NCBI GenBank assembly: GCA_951804985.1
Contig: OX638135.1
Span: forward strand, 13,853,735-13,917,734
Direction of reading: 5' to 3'
DNA: 64,000 bases
From: Dryomyza anilis
Taxonomy: Eukaryota > Arthropoda > Insecta > Diptera > Dryomyzidae
Shown here piece after piece: positions 44,131 to 55,900 of the stretch (positions within the stretch are counted from its first letter, which is position 1; the number at the start of each line of letters is the position of its first letter). Both the position numbers and the translations under genes were made by a program. Below the pieces are notes generated by a model that saw only the letters and a program-made list of their open reading frames with translations, searched no databases and was not told the origin of the DNA.

Positions 44131-44934
44131 TTTTTTTTTGATAGTGCGTGAATTCAATTCTGTATACAAATTATGAAATATATATATATATAGATAATGA
44201 AATATATAACAATTTAAATAATGACATAGAAAATAGACATTAAATGAATTCAATTTGCATGAATTATTATATATAAATAAATTTTACTGAAATTTACGAG
44301 ATCTCGTCGAGGTTCGAGACTAAGATCGAGCTGACTTTCAAAAATCGAGACGAGATTCGAGAACGAGATCATTTTTTGAACTTTTTCGAGAACGAGATTT
44401 CCAAAACCTCGGAAACTCTCGCTCGAACGCATCACTACAGGTAATACAAATTTAATTTAAGCATAAGTTAATAAACGAGTACATCTGTATTTTAAATTTA
44501 TTAATTAGATACTTCAGTTTATTTTTAAACAGATAAATATTTATTCCTTTTTTTGAATTTTTATATATGTAATACTCTCGAAATTTTATAAATTGGATTA
44601 CTTATTTATATAATTTTTGTTAGTGATAATTTCAAAATGAAACATACATAAATATTGTTCAAATTATTTCTATAATAAGTTATATGAATTTAAATGAGAA
44701 CGTAATAAAATTAAATTATTTTTAGTCAATTTAAAATAAAATACGCGCGTTATATTTTTTGTAAGGAATATTACGTTTTTTATTACAAAAGTATTTAAAT
44801 ACATTTTATTTAATTTTATTACGTCATTTTTTTTCTTAGTGTACATATTAAACTATAACTGTAAAGCTGACTTCAAATGTAAGCGTCATTTAAATTTAAG
44901 AGAGGTCTAATTACACTAATATTAGGTTTAAACT
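44131..44934. other. AT-rich sequence with one hAT-like end
   Basis: The stretch 44300-44437 repeats CGAGA/GAGAT words and ends ATCACTA, a likely single transposon terminus (TAGTGATGCG in reverse complement) with subterminal repeats. The rest is AT-rich without genes. Confidence 0.4.
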
Positions 44935-46015
44935 AGAGTTGGGTACGTGAGTGAATTTTGACTCACACTCACTCACGCTTACAAAAGATTTTTTTTCTAA
45001 TCACGCACACTCACTCACCGGCTATTTTGTTCAACTCATACTCACTCACAATCACGTAAATAAAATTAAGATTCGATCACAATCACGCGTGATTAACGTA
45101 AAACATGCTGATTCACGTGATTTTTGCTATTGTTTTCAGAATTCATAAAAATACATATTTCATTTGTACACAGAAAAAACAAAATACTGTATTTAAGTAT
45201 GAAAAAGACTTAGAATAGCACCATCCCAAATTGGACTTATATTAAGTCCGCACAGACTTATATTAAGTACGTACGGACTTAATATAAGTATATGCGGACT
45301 TAATATAAGTCTGTGCGGACTTAATATAAGTTCAGTTTGGAATGGTGCTATTCTAAGTCTTTTTTTTATACTTAAATACAGTATTTTTTTTCTCTGTGTA
45401 TATGTTTGTGAGATTGGCCGACCGAGCGTTGCACCTCTTATACAACCCACATCTTTAAAACGCAATTATATTGTTAGGGATTTTGATAATATATATTAAT
45501 TTTTAACGGAGATGGAAATGTGACAGACCTTTGATGTGCTGTTCATATAAAATTGTAAAAATTGCCTAGAAGAGCAATTCTCCGGAGAAGAATTCGTGTA
45601 ATATCTTTATGAATTGTCTCTGCAAAAAAAATATGTCTGGAAAAGAATTATCAATAAAAGAATAGTCCAGGGTAGAATTTACCAGGGATGAATTGACTTT
45701 GGGAAAACTATTTTTGAAGCGATTTTTTTGGTTACCTCATTTATTACTCGAATAAAAACGGGACCCAACACGAACGCCTGGAACAAACTTTAGTTTGTTA
45801 AACTAAAGTAAGTCAATACAGAGTTATTATGTATAGTTGAAATTGAAAATTCAACTTTTTGCACTCACTCACGAAAAAATGGTAGGTACTCACGAACACT
45901 CACTCACGGTATTTTTTGGTCTACTCACAATCACGTGAGCAAAATTAGGATTCAATCACAATCACGCCTGATCACGCGTGATTCACGCTGAATCACGCTC
46001 ACATGCCCATCTCTA
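44935..46015. mobile_element. hAT-like element, 1081 bp, with CTCACTCAC-rich ends
   Basis: The ends are AGAGTTGGGTACGTGAGTG and, in reverse complement, TAGAGATGGGCATGTGAGCG. They are flanked by the perfect 8-bp duplication TTTAAACT (44927-44934, 46016-46023). Subterminal arrays of ACTCACTCACAATCACG-like words lie within 200 bp of each end. There is no transposase. A palindromic MITE (45169-45398) is inserted inside. Confidence 0.85.
45169..45398. mobile_element. 230-bp palindromic MITE
   Basis: The outer ends CACAGAAAAAACAAAATACTG and CAGTATTTTTTTTCTCTGTG are complementary. The core consists of repeated ACTTAATATAAGT palindromes around a GTACGTAC centre. It is flanked by TA on both sides (45167-45168, 45399-45400), as for Tc1/mariner-type insertions. 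On RNA or single-stranded DNA it would form a long hairpin. Confidence 0.75.
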
Positions 46016-46234
46016 TTTAAACTAGCACTGTAAAAATATGAAGAAAATGAACAAATGTAGAACACAATAAATAGTACTGTTAAAGTTTAAATCAAATTAA
46101 ACAAAAATATGGCTTAAAAAAGTTGGGTATAATAAAAAAAATATATTATTTCTTAGTATTGTATTATAACATTTCATCCGTCCAATTTCTTGGTTGCTAT
46201 TAAATCCTATTATATAACAAAACTCAGACTTTGG

Positions 46235-46555
46235 ACCGATATTAATAAAATTTATTAATCAATTCACTATTAATGAAATTCACTAATTTAATGAAAACAT
46301 TCGCTATTCTTCGTTAAATTAGCAATTCTGTTTGCTAATATGAATATTTGTACGTCAATGCAAACAATTTATTAGTCTGCGCAGTTTCAGCAATTATATT
46401 TGCTAAAACTGCACCTACTAAATTATTTGCTGCATTAACGTAATAATATTCATATTAGCGAACGCAATTGCTTATATAACAAAGAATATCAAATGTTTTC
46501 ATTAAATTAGTGAATTTAATTGGTGGATTGATTAATGAATGCAATTAATATCGGT
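46235..46555. repeat. 321-bp palindromic element
   Basis: ACCGATATTAATAAAATTTA at the left is matched in reverse complement by the right end, and the arms stay complementary to a centre near 46395 (ATTTATTAGTCTGCGC). No target duplication is clear. Confidence 0.65.
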
Positions 46556-46770
46556 TGCTATATTTAAGTTGATTATTTTTTTCTGTGCGTTGACACTTCG
46601 AGCATCGCTGATTTGACAACAATAAGATCACTTAGTCATAGAGCCAGCTATACCGTCAGCATTAACCTATCAGTTATGACAGGCACGGAGGTGGGCTTAT
46701 ATTTAACTCTCGAATACTCAGAACATTCGCTAGGATGAAGTGTTGAATGTTTTTAAATTCGCATGTCGCC

Positions 46771-47225
46771 TCATCGCTTAATTGGGGAACGCTTGGCACT
46801 GGATATTATAGCTTGTCGTTTGTACAGCGTGGTTTGAGATGTGCGTCGCTCACCGCGCAGCTCCTGCGACGGACTTGTATCATTTGTCGCGCTGCTGCCA
46901 ATTGTTAGCGACATGCGTTCAAAATCTGCCGTTTTGGAGCGCAGTATGGCATCACCAATGTTTGAAATGCTGGTCGGCAGTTTCGGTGTTGGTGCGGCGG
47001 CAGATGCTGTTGTTGGTGCAGCATCCAGCGGGTTTGCGCGCATCCTTGTATGCAGCATTGTTAATCGTTCCTTCCGCTGTAACTGCTGTTGCTGCGTCTG
47101 TATGCCGGGAAATGTTTTTAGTTGCGACAACGAGCTGTCAACTGTTGAAGTCTCATTTCCCTTCGGCTGTTGTTTGTAGTCAAGCGGTGTACCACTTAAA
47201 GACATGGAACCAATTATTGGAAAGT
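46771..47225 (-). CDS. Last coding exon of an unidentified host gene
   Basis: Read on the minus strand, the exon follows an acceptor (GTTGTAG before 47225) and codes about 150 residues to a TGA at 46773-46771. The product is rich in Ser, Thr, Gln and Ala (TQQQQLQRK, APTTASAAAPTPK) and ends in a basic stretch (SSAKRSPIKR). Codon use is far more GC-rich than in the flanking elements, and there are no stops or frameshifts. The words GDAILRSKTADFERM and TTLYKRQAIISS look like conserved short motifs, but I cannot place them in a family. No enzymatic or membrane domain is visible; a cytoplasmic tail or scaffold is possible. Confidence 0.7.
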
Positions 47226-47280
47226 CTACAACGTAAAAAAAAACAGATTATATGATTAAAACATAATTTTCGCAACAAAC
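47226..47280 (-). other. 55-bp GT-AG intron
   Basis: On the minus strand it begins GTTTGTTGCG and ends CGTTGTAG with a T-rich tract before the acceptor. The length is typical for flies, and removal keeps the reading frame. Confidence 0.7.
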
Positions 47281-47699
47281 CATCACTGAAATTTTCCAAC
47301 TCGCTTCCTATGCCCGTCGTATCTTCGATATATGGTATGTCACGCATATCCACCAGTTCACTAGCATGTTTTGACGCAAAGAATACGTCGTCCAGGCCTT
47401 CGTTCGATGCTGAAGATACAGAATGATTCTGCATTTGCAGCGGTATTTGCAGACTCGCGGTTACGATGCCCGCGTGGTCGAGAACGTATGGCGACGATTG
47501 GCGCCTCATAGTTGTTACAGCTGAGTATTCTTCTTTTGGTGGTGATTGTTGCTGTTTTTGATGTTGCAGTAATAACTGTTGCTTATCACTAGCATTGGAA
47601 TGGCTCCTTGCGTGCGCCGCATCACCGTTGCGACTGTTACCAAACAGCAGTCGATGCAACGACGAATCGCTGTCGTTGTGTTTCGATTTTGAGCGTCGA
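47281..47699 (-). CDS. Penultimate exon of the same unidentified host gene
   Basis: The exon begins after an acceptor (TATATATTTTAG, ending at 47700) and ends at a donor (GATG|GTTTGT) at 47281. It is spliced over a 55-bp intron (47226-47280) to the last exon in frame. The product is polar with Gln runs (LLLQHQKQQQS) and an acidic end (VDMRDIPYIED, GIGSELENFSD). One intact reading frame spans the exon. The upstream exons are not recognised in the window, so the N-terminal part must lie farther right or be interrupted. The function is not inferred. Confidence 0.7.
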
Positions 47700-48424
47700 C
47701 TAAAATATATATATAGTGTTAAGCAATAATTTCTTTCAAATGCGTTAAAGTTTAAATGTTTTCACAACCTTTTTGCATTATGAAAACCATCTAATCGACA
47801 TCAATTTCTTACAGAACAAGGACAAGAACAAATACAAGAACACTATTTCAAATGCAAGAAAAAGATTGATCCTGCAAGATCAAGAATAAGATTACCATGC
47901 CTTTGTTTTGTGCTTGCATTTGCTCATCACTACTCTTCCAAATCCTATTAGAAACTAACAAAAATGTGTACAGGCTAATACATTTCTGCATCTCTTCAAC
48001 TTCAGACAATAAAATGTAATCAGAACAAAGACGCAAACCTTGCATTTCTCACAACTAATAATTCCTTACAATTTTTAGTTAGAATCCAGTCTTTTGGACC
48101 AGAAATGAGCTAGTATCTTAACCTAGAAAAAATTGGTAAAATAAACCAAAAAAACTAAAAATACTAGCCGACCAGTGACCAGACGTTCGCTTTGAGAAAG
48201 ATTATAATTCTTTTGCATATTTGATCCCGCTTGCTACGAAAGATTTCGTAGATTTACATTTACAGCCATTGACTCTTTTTAAGGTAACCAGCAAACTATA
48301 TAAATTTTTTTAACCAAATTAAATAAACATGTTTACTAACAATTTTTTTTGTTTCTGACTACATTATTATACCCTGCTACAAAAATCAAAACAAATTTGC
48401 ACACTTAAAAAAATTGATATGTAC
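47700..48424. other. Intron or intergenic sequence with a CAAGAAC-rich patch
   Basis: The patch 47815-47935 repeats ACAAGAACAA-like words and ends CATCACTA. It resembles the subterminal part of the hAT-like element at 6889-8587. No gene is seen in the rest. Confidence 0.45.
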
Positions 48425-48908
48425 GTAAAACTAGAGACCAATCCAAGGATATGTGCGTTCACCGTTTTTCTGGATCAATTCGTTAGCGATTTTAAATTGC
48501 ATTTAAAATGCACGTGTGTACCATATTTTGAAATAATTTTTGCGTCATTTTGAAAAACAATTGAATGCATCTTGTAGTAGAAACCCCATTGATCGTGAAT
48601 TCGAAAACTGCTTCGCGATATCAATTCGCATCCGGGTTTTACTTGCATTTGAATTGCAATTGCATACATATATTTATTTATATTTATATATTTATATTTG
48701 CGATATCAATTCCTATACGGGTTTTACATGCATTTAAAGTGAATATCACTTTTTAATAATTAGACAAATTTATATTTTTTGCGTTACTTTTAAAAACCAA
48801 GGATGGGATCTTGTTGCAGAAGTCTCACAGATAATGAATTTGAAAACCGCTTTGCATATCAATTCCTATGCGGGTTTTACATGCATTTAAAATGCAATTG
48901 CATATCAC
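48425..48908. repeat. Satellite units, forward orientation
   Basis: Units share GATGGGATCTTGTTGCAG, the CCGCTTTGCATATC block and GGGTTTTACATGCATTTAAA. The same units occur in reverse orientation at 50465-51075. Confidence 0.7.
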
Positions 48909-49965
48909 TTTTTATACCCTACACTAAGAGTGAAAGGGTATATTCAGTTTGGTACGCCGTTTGTAACACCCAGAAGGAAGCATCTCCGGTATGAAAAAGT
49001 ATATATATTCTTGATCAGCATGACCTCCTGAGTCGATTTAGCGATGTCCGTCTGTCCGTCTGTCTGTCCGTCTGTCTGTCTGTTGAAATCCCTACTACTT
49101 TTAAAATTGAAGAGCTAGATAAATGAAACTTATAACTTTGATTACTAATATACCTACGCTGTATGTGCGAAAATCGGTTCGATCGGTTCATTGTGACCTA
49201 TGATCCGACCACTTATGTTCAAATACCTCATATAAAATGTACATATAAAGATCAATTTTTATGTATACGTGCTTAGGTAAACTTTTTTGGTCAAATATAT
49301 ATTGACATCATGCTCAAGTACGTGATTGCATATATATATATTTATTTATATTTATATTTGCGATATCAATTCCTATACGGGTTTTACATGCATTTAAAGT
49401 GAATATCAATTTTTAATATTTAGACAAATTTATATTTTTTGCGTCACTTTTAAAAACCAAGGATGGGATCTTGTTGCAGAAGTCTCACAGATAATGAATT
49501 TGAAAACCGCTTTGCATATCAATTCCTATGCGGGTTTTACATGCATTTAAAATGCAATTGCATATCACTTTTTATACCCTACACTAAGAGTGAAAGGGTA
49601 TATTCAGTTTGGTACGCCGTTTGTAACACCCAGAAGGAAGCATCTCCGGTATGAAAAAGTATATATATTCTTGATCAGCATGACCTCCTGAGTCGATTTA
49701 GCGATGTCCGTCTGTCTGTTGAAATCCCTACTACTTTTAAAATTGAAGAGCTAGATAAATGAAACTTATAACTTTGATTACTAATATACCTACGCTGTAT
49801 GTGCGAAAATCGGTTCGATCGGTTCATTGTGACCTATGATCCGACCACTTATGTTCAAATACCTCATATAAAATGTACATATAAATATCAATTTTAATGT
49901 ATACGTGCTTAGGTAAACTTTTTTGGTCAAATATATATTGACATCATGCTCAAGTACGTGATAAT
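48670..49965. repeat. 660-bp tandem duplication including mini-me sequence
   Basis: The words GGATGGGATC occur at 48801 and 49461, and the sequences after them stay almost identical for the whole unit. The chief difference is the GTCY stretch: 24 bp shorter in the second unit (after 49705) than in the first (49045-49082). Confidence 0.88.
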
Positions 49966-50262
49966 AATGTTTTCCGACGAAAAGACTTGTGGTTCACAAA
50001 AAAAAAAATCGAAATTCGGTACACCTACCCATTTGTAAATATGGGTATCAAATGAATGGAAATTCTTTAGCGATAAGCATGTTTGTAGTTATTGTCAGGA
50101 TTCGTATACCCTGGTGACCTATATATCACTTTGAATGGTAATCACACATATGTGTAGAGTATTTATAGTCGGATTAGACCGACTATAATTTTGATAATCC
50201 TAACTATCATAATTACACCTACTTTAAAATTTCCCATGTGATCTAACCTTCCCAACTGGTTA
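48909..50262 (+). mobile_element. mini-me / DINE-1-like sequences, two 5' parts and one 3' end
   Basis: Starts of TATACCCTACACTAAGAGTG lie at 48912 and 49572. The core TTCTTGATCAGCATGACCTCC and the GTCCGTCTG repeat follow each. Only the second runs to the 3' hairpin (TAGTCGGATTAGACCGACTA at about 50168-50187) and the tail shared with 36064-36118. Confidence 0.8.
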
Positions 50263-51080
50263 ATATTTAGAAAATTTTATATTTTTTTGCGTCACTTTTA
50301 AAAACCATGGATGGGATCTTGTAGCAGAAACCTCATAGATGATGAATTCGAAAAACGATTCGCGGAATTACGTATACAATAAATCCAATCGAATGTATTG
50401 AATGTTATATTGATGGGTTTAAAATCTAATATTATTCACAACGAGCATTTTATGATTTTTTAAAAACAAGTAAACCCGTATACGAGTTGCTATCGCGAAT
50501 CGGTTTTCGAATTCATCATCTGTGAGGTTTCTGCTACAAGATCCCATTCATCGTTATTAAAAGTGACGCAAAAAAATATACTCAAAGTCAATATACCCTT
50601 GTACCTCATAGGTGTAGGGTATAAATATAATATTTTCTAAATATTAAAAAGTGATATGCACTTCAAATACATGTAAAACCCGTGTAGGAATTAATATTGC
50701 AAAGCGGTTTTCGACTTCATCATCTGAGAGGTTTCTCCTACAAGATCTCATCCATGGTCTTTAAAAGTAACGCAAAAAAATATAAAATTATCTAAATATT
50801 AAAAAGTGATATGCAATTGCATTTCAAATGCATGTTAAGCATGCATATGAATTGATATCGGTAAGCGGTTTTCGAATTAATCACCTGTGATATTTCTGCT
50901 ACAAGATCCCATCCATTGTTTTTAAAAGTAACGCAAAAAAATATAAAATTTTCTAAATATTAAAAAGTGATATTCACTTTAAATGCATGTAAAACCCCTA
51001 TAGGAATTGATATCGCAAAGCGGTTTTCGACTTCATCATCTGTGAGATTTCTGCTACAATATCCCATCCAATATATAAAA
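50263..51080. repeat. 155-160-bp satellite, reverse orientation array
   Basis: CTACAAGATC(C/T)CAT starts recur at 50534, 50738, 50899 and 51054, giving spacings of 204 (with a mini-me scrap inserted), 161 and 155 bp. A forward unit at 50285-50380 faces them, so the array changes orientation near 50420. Confidence 0.78.
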
Positions 51081-51302
51081 ACAATATAAAGAATATAAAA
51101 ACAAATATTTTTCATATTAATATTGTCGCGTTATTAAACCCAATAAAATTCTGAAAGTTCATGTTTTGTAATTTCATACGGAGGGGACAGTCTCACCGTG
51201 ATATTGGTAAATTTTGTTTGCGAATAATCTTGCAAATGGTGTCTGAGATTTAATAACCGGTTATTTTGCTATTTATTTTATTTTTTCTTTGATACAGTTC
51301 GT

Positions 51303-51382
51303 TAATATATCGTGTGATTAACATATCGTGCGATAAATATATCGTGTGATTAAAATAACTTGCGATTAATAAATCGTACAAT
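51303..51382. repeat. 16-bp tandem repeat, five units
   Basis: Units of TAATATATCGTGTGAT type follow at 51303, 51319, 51335, 51351 and 51367 with increasing divergence. Confidence 0.8.
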
Positions 51383-51404
51383 TTTACTTGAATTATTTTA
51401 ATTT

Positions 51405-52510
51405 ATATATGAGTCATTCCATATCAAATCAAACGAAAAATTCAAATTATGGCTGCACCATCTCAGAATTTAATGAAATTTGGAAGTGTGGTGAAACAGC
51501 ATAAAATTTATAAATTATCCAAATTTCAGCTTCTCAGAGTGTGAAGTTTCTGAGATTTGGTGGTTTTAAATTAGACCAAACTGTATAAAAATCACAAAGT
51601 TGGCGCTAATCAATTAAACGTAACACAAGCTGTAGTCAACCAAAATAAAATAAAAAGGTCTCATTTTAAAGATAATAAAATTGCCAAAAGATGTCTTAAA
51701 ATTTCTATACCACGTTGATTTAATAGTGGTCAGTTTTAAACAAAGTATATTTCAAAAGGACATATCTCAAAAATCGGGTTCAGAAGTTATGAATAAAAAT
51801 GTTGTAGAATGTTGATAATTGTGTATGAAATTTTTTTTTTTTATATTTCAACATTTTTTTTTTGTTATTTTATAACATACATGCTCAGTATAAAATGATT
51901 TTCAGAATCAACAACAAAAATACATCTATTAAATGTTGCAAGTTTAACTAGACCAAAATAAGTGTTTTATAAAATAACAAAAAAAAATTGAAATGTAAAA
52001 AAGAACAAATTTTTCATACCAAATTTTCAACATTCTACAACATTTTTATACATAACTTCTGAACCCGTCATTTTACCACTCTAGTTAAAATCCTAAATAA
52101 TATATAAAAAGTCAACATTCAACATACATTCATTTAAAAATTTTAAAAAGGTTGCGTTTTGAGATATGTTTTTTTGAAATATACTTTGTTTAAAACTGAC
52201 CGCTATTAAAGATACATGGTATGGATATTGTATGATATCTTTTTGGCAATTTTAATATCTATAAAATGATACCATTGTGTTTTATTTTGGTTCACTTTAG
52301 CTTAAGTTACGTTCAATTGATTTGCACCACCTTATTTTTATACAGTTTTTTCAAATAAACCACCAAATTTCTGTAACCACACCATTTGGGAATCTGAAAA
52401 TTCTCCAATATCTTCATTTTATGTTGTTTCACTATACTTCCAAATTTCATCAAATTCTGAGATGGAGCTGCCAATCACTTGGTTGATTTGATATGGAATG
52501 ACTCATATAT
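51405..52510. mobile_element. Palindromic element, 1.1 kb, TATA-flanked (family T)
   Basis: ATATATGAGTCATTCCATAT at the left is repeated inverted at the right, and the arms remain complementary to a centre near 51957. Both sides are flanked by TATA. There is no coding capacity. Two other elements in the window (54337-55883, 58090-58990) share the terminal TGRGYCATTCCA-type motif and the TATA flank. Confidence 0.82.
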
Positions 52511-52689
52511 TTTTTTTTGTTCATTTTATTTCACCTCTAATATAATATTGCTAAATTTATATTGTTTCATATTTGTGCATTACATTTTTTTTGTCTTTAT
52601 TTGAGGTTTAATAATTTTATAGTATTCTGGGGGAATTGATTGTTTTTATATTGCGATTCAACATATTTTTTAATGGAAATAAATAGGGT
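52511..52689. other. AT-rich spacer
   Basis: No gene or repeat is recognised. Confidence 0.4.
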
Positions 52690-52830
52690 AAATTAGGAAG
52701 AGCTGGCTTACGGGATGGAGTCTCGAGGGTTACCAGTCTCTAATGTTGATTCAATGTGAAAGGCACTTAGAGCTTATCGGCAGCGAAAGCGTCGGGTATT
52801 AGTTGACTTTTTTTAGATTATCCTTTAGAG
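52690..52830 (+). pseudogene. Retroelement gag, 5' fragment before the hAT insertion
   Basis: The frame that ends in LDYPLE at 52830 continues in phase at 59143 (FMVDKEAVVVKI) if the hAT and one copy of the 8-bp duplication are removed. The stretch before it contains stops in this frame, so only the last codons are certain. Confidence 0.45.
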
Positions 52831-52977
52831 CACTTGTTCTCAACCGGTGGGAGTTCATTTCAGGGGGGTCGCCAAGAGATTTTCAGATTACCTTTTTTTT
52901 TAATAATTTAGTTAATATAATTTTAGTTTAATATATGTTTATCAATATGACATATTAAATTATAAATGTATTAAAAA

Positions 52978-55900
52978 CAGAGCTCGGGTGGAACCGGAAC
53001 CGTTTCATTTTTATAGAACCGGAACTGGAGCCGTTTTTCAAATTTTTATGGAACCGGAACTGGAATTGGAATCGTTATTTTATTTTTTATAGAACCGGAA
53101 CTGGAACAGAAAACCAGAACCGGAACCGGAACTGGAACCATTACTAAATTAATTAGATCAGAAATTAATATATCAAAAAAATAATAATTAAATCAATTTG
53201 GACAGTGAATTTGGAAACAAAAACAAATATTAATTAAGTTACACAAGTGGACAATGGCATTTTAAAAATGTTGAGTTTTGCAAATTTTCTTTATACATAT
53301 TGATTGTCATACAAAATATGTTTTGTATTTTTGACAAATATTTCATTCACTTATTTCTCAAAAGCTGTATATTATAATTAATGTTGACGGTACTTACGTT
53401 TAAGATCGTGTCCCCGCGACGAAACTTAAATACGACTATGAAACCATGCGACTTTATAAATGGTCAATTCTCATATAATGCATATATATATATGTTTTTT
53501 TTATACCAATATTTTTTTGTTAGTTTAAAACATACATGTAGAAATGAGACCGACGACGTTTGAATACAAACACAGATTATTTTCTATTTTATATAAAAGT
53601 TTATTTAGCCCCTTATCATGTATCTTTTTATTATAGTCTCGTTATCAGTCCCCTTCGTCTATAACTGGTATTTAAAACGTTTTTTTCATTTCGCTCCTTG
53701 ATTCGTTTCTTTAATTTTTGATTTTTTTTATTTGATTTCGTTTTGTTCTGTTTATATTTTAAATATTAAGTGGTGATGAATTCCAGAGTCGAATTGCGAA
53801 TTGTAGATAGTTAAATTTGGGCAAAATAAAATTGAGGCTTCTATTTGAAACGCAAAGACGTAGCTTAGCAGAAAGATATAATGGAGTTTTGGAATATAAC
53901 AACTTTTGCAGAAATATGCAGTTTCTTATATCCAGATAGTTTGTAATGCAACAAACTAAAATGCCCTTACTTACATCTTCGACATGTGAAAAACTGTCTC
54001 AAGGGAAAAAGATATCGAGTCACATTATTAAAATCTCCTCTTAGGAGGTCAGGAGTAATAGCATTTAAAAAAGTTTGGTTTTATGGGACGTGCCACTCCC
54101 TTTTGTCCAATCTATCCGTAGTGGCTATATAAACGATTCTTCATTATTAAAATACAATTCCCATTGGTGGTGCACTTAATGCATTCTCACACAAACACAC
54201 AAATTTCGATTATTCCGATTTTTCCATGGGAGTTTTTTTAAATTCCCAGTATTGAGACGAATAGAACAAAAAAGAATCACCCAAATCAATCGATCCGTTC
54301 TCATGTTTTTGCGAGACTAATGCATAGCAATTAATTTGTATATGGGGCATTCCACGTCAATTTGCCGAGGTTTGACCCCCTCCGATTTGATTCATATTTT
54401 AATATATTGTTATTATTGGTCAATGAAGTCCCCCTTCACCCCCTTTGCAAACTCTAAAATCACGATTTTTGTTGTTTTGCATCACAGCATCCAAAAACTG
54501 CCTTTTTAAAATTCTGAAAAAATGTACATAAATTCTTGACATTGAATAAAGATCATTCCACTTTGATGTGGAGTGGTAAGAATTTTTCTTCTATTTTTTC
54601 ATAACTTTGAAAATCTTTTTTTTTTACTATATAAATCGCCATAATTTCGGATTGGTTTCAGATACATCAATAAAAACTGGTATGTACTCATATGTCTTAA
54701 GTACAAACCGTGTTACAAAAAATGGGCGGTTATTGTCAAATGCCACGCCTAGCTGCCATATAATATTTATAGTAAACACGATATAACTCTTAGGATATAA
54801 GAGGTATATTATTGAAATTTTGTCCAACATCATATAATATAAAAACAGAACTTTTTACTAAAAATTGTTGTGATCGGCTTACTTTGACGTCTACCTGCCA
54901 AAAAAAAACATGACATAAAATATGTATTTAATTTGGTCTCTATGAAAAGAGGAAGAGCAGGGTATACTATATGTGCATAGTACCGGAGTTACGGCCAATG
55001 ATATGTCGAATTAATATGGTAGGTATGCGTTGTAGTAGACCGATCACAATTTAATTTCGTATAATTATTGATCCTTACAAAAAATTAAAACGTCAAAAAT
55101 TTCATCTTGATATCTCATATAGAAACGGAGTTATGGCTGATGAAATGTTATGTTTATATGACAGATAGGCGTGGCAGTTCACTGAACTAGACCATACTTC
55201 GAAATAATATTACCACATATAAAAGAGGAATACAAGCAAAATTTCATGACTTTAACTCATATAAAACCAAAGATTTAGCACTTCATATGTGAAATTTATA
55301 TGACAGGTAGGCGTGGTATTTGGTCGTTCGCAACAATTTTCGGTGGTCCATTTTATTTTTTTATTACATGATGTTGGATAAAATTTCAATATTATACCTT
55401 AATATCTTCAGAGTTATAGCGTGTTTACTATAAATATTGTATGGCAGCTAGGCGTGGTAGTTTACAATACCCGCCAATTTTTTGTAAAACGGTTTATACT
55501 TAAGACATTTGAGTATATACCAGTTTTTATTGATGTATCTCAAACCAATCCGAAATTATGGCGATTTATATAGTAAAAAACAGGATTTTCAAAATTAAGA
55601 AAAAAATTTAAGAAAAATTCTTACCACTCCAAATCAAAGTGGAATGATCTTTGTTCAATGTCAAGAATTTATGTAAATTTTTTCAGAATTTTAAAAAGGC
55701 AGTTTTTGGATGCTGTGGTGCAAAACAACAAAAATCGTGTTTTTAGAGTTCGCAAAGGGGGTGCGAGAGAAAACTGAAAAATTAAATATAAACTTCATTG
55801 ACCAATAATAACAACATATTAAAATATGAAGCAAATCGAAGGGGGGAAACATTGGCGAATTGACGTGGAATGCGCCATATACATAGATAGATATGTATAT

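Noticed and set aside
43804..44253. Lys-rich repeat protein gene
   Set aside because: The frame follows satellite periodicity and has no codon bias or promoter.
44133..44437. Pair of TAGTG ends as a complete hAT
   Set aside because: The flanking eight bases do not match and the left end is weak; only the right end is kept as a probable terminus.
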